A stretch of 64,000 bases of DNA from Opisthocomus hoazin. Its lineage: Eukaryota > Chordata > Aves > Opisthocomiformes > Opisthocomidae. Each line of letters opens with the position of its first letter. The first letter of the stretch is position 1. Under the pieces are notes generated by a model. That model saw only the letters and a list, made by a program, of their open reading frames with translations, ran no database searches and was not told where the DNA came from. A program made the translations under genes and the position numbers. Below are positions 63,001 to 64,000 of the stretch, in pieces. The stretch covers positions 23,567,979 through 23,631,978 of the forward strand of contig NC_134421.1 of assembly GCF_030867145.1 (NCBI RefSeq), written 5' to 3'.

Positions 63001-63046
63001 GAAAAGTAACATTTTACTTGAATGTAGGTCAAGAATCCATACAGGA
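57061..63046. other. Unique-looking spacer
   Basis: AT-rich. The stretch 59040-59420 has short phrases (AATTAGGTGACTCAGA, CTGCCTAGAGCTAGG, CACCTAGGTTC) reminiscent of old amniote interspersed repeats, but not enough to call. No gene, RNA gene or clear mobile element recognised. Confidence 0.4.
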
Positions 63047-63061
63047 TTTTTTTTTTTTTTT
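63047..63061 (+). repeat. Poly(T) run, 15 bp
   Basis: Fifteen T. There is no AATAAA on the minus strand at mRNA-like distance, so not called a retrocopy. Confidence 0.75.
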
Positions 63062-64000
63062 GAGCATGTTAGCCACTCATAGTGATCTATCCTTTTGTTT
63101 CTGGAATCTAGAATTTTGACCTGGTTTACTAGGGCCTGATTTATTTCTACAGTATACCATTTCTGCACCAGTGTGGCAACACTGGTTTTAACAACAAGAA
63201 AATTTTAGAAAGAGCTATTGAGTGGTGAATCACAAAGCCTGCAATACCCAGTTTATTTCATTGCTCTTTTGCATTGTTATTCTGCAGTATTCAGAGCCTG
63301 GATAGAACAACCCAGAAAAAAACCCAAAAGTCTTACTGCAGTCTGTGAGTCATTCATGTTATTTTGTCACAGGTTTACTCTCCAATATTACCCTATGGCG
63401 TTTTGCTGTTTTTTTTCTTCATTAGGCTGCTCAGAAACCAAATGGGAAATTCAGGATGAGCCTGTTTCTCACAAAAGCCTCCTCTAAACTTCAGTGTGCA
63501 TACTTGACAGGGAATGAAGGCTGCAGAACACACAGTCACCAGTTGTACTGCTTTGAAGCAACTGAAATGGTATCTGGAGCCAGGTTCAGTGCCTCAGCTC
63601 CTAAGGGAGGAAGGATACACAGAATGGTTTTACAGTGCTCTGGAAATCTGTTTAGGGACTGTCCCATGCTCTGGGCTTGAGAGATTTCAGCATGTCGCCC
63701 ACTCTTCTGTCCTTTGGCTGGTTCCCCAGAAAATCCTTGTTCTGGGACCTGCAAGAAAAGGTAATTATGTTTTATTTAGTGGATAATATGTCTGTTGTGT
63801 CAGCTCTCCATAGGGGAGCTACTTGGGGCTCAGAAGACATTTAAGACCCTTCTAAATATTTGCAGGAAGCAACTCGAATTCAGAATTTTGCTGACAACTA
63901 TATGCGATGGTAGCTGGTGGGAAGGTCACAGCCAGGTTCAGATGTATGGGAGAAGAGGGAGACTTGAAAAGTCACAGGCCGCTCAGTTTGCATATCTGAA
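63062..64000. other. Spacer to the right edge
   Basis: Open frames at 63218-63786 are short and overlapping without recognisable products. Nothing else seen. Confidence 0.45.

Noticed and set aside
1..64000. A prokaryotic-style defence, toxin or biosynthetic system
   Set aside because: The base composition, LINEs, LTR and lack of dense coding show vertebrate noncoding DNA; no such genes exist in any frame.

Overview
This is 64 kb of AT-rich vertebrate nuclear DNA, almost certainly from a bird. The main evidence is a set of CR1 LINE retrotransposons carrying the CR1 reverse transcriptase and the 8-bp 3' tail unit ATTCTRTG. These range from fairly recent to very decayed copies. I find no cellular gene I can name, no rRNA, tRNA or CRISPR, and no bacterial-style operon. 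The window looks like a gene desert or the inside of a very large intron.

Layout. 1-1920 is a decayed CR1 (+) that runs off the left edge. It is split by a 416-bp solo LTR of an endogenous retrovirus (91-506) with a perfect 6-bp target-site duplication. A possible processed retrocopy 3' end lies at 3112-3445. A very old CR1/L3-like LINE (+) lies at about 6541-7431, another (-) at about 14960-15640, and a third (+) at about 26940-27540. Short old LINE 3' ends lie near 18710, 20055 and 32700. The best-preserved CR1 (+) is at 30282-31405. It is 5'-truncated but has an unbroken 347-codon reverse-transcriptase/C-terminal frame. A CR1 tail fragment (-) lies at 46734-46800, and a 5'-truncated CR1 (-) of the same subfamily as the 30 kb copy lies at 51027-51883. 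Two diverged copies of a tRNA-like ancient repeat face away from each other at 56641-56715 and 56965-57060.

The rest is single-copy-looking AT-rich sequence with simple repeats, a strong G-quadruplex motif (33678-33700), a few protein-like open frames that could be exons or chance, and some stretches whose texture suggests conserved noncoding DNA. No genes can be shown to work together here. What can be read is a layered history: very old L3-like LINEs, then CR1 subfamilies with ATTCTATG tails, one of them later hit by a retrovirus, then a younger subfamily with ATTCTGTG tails.
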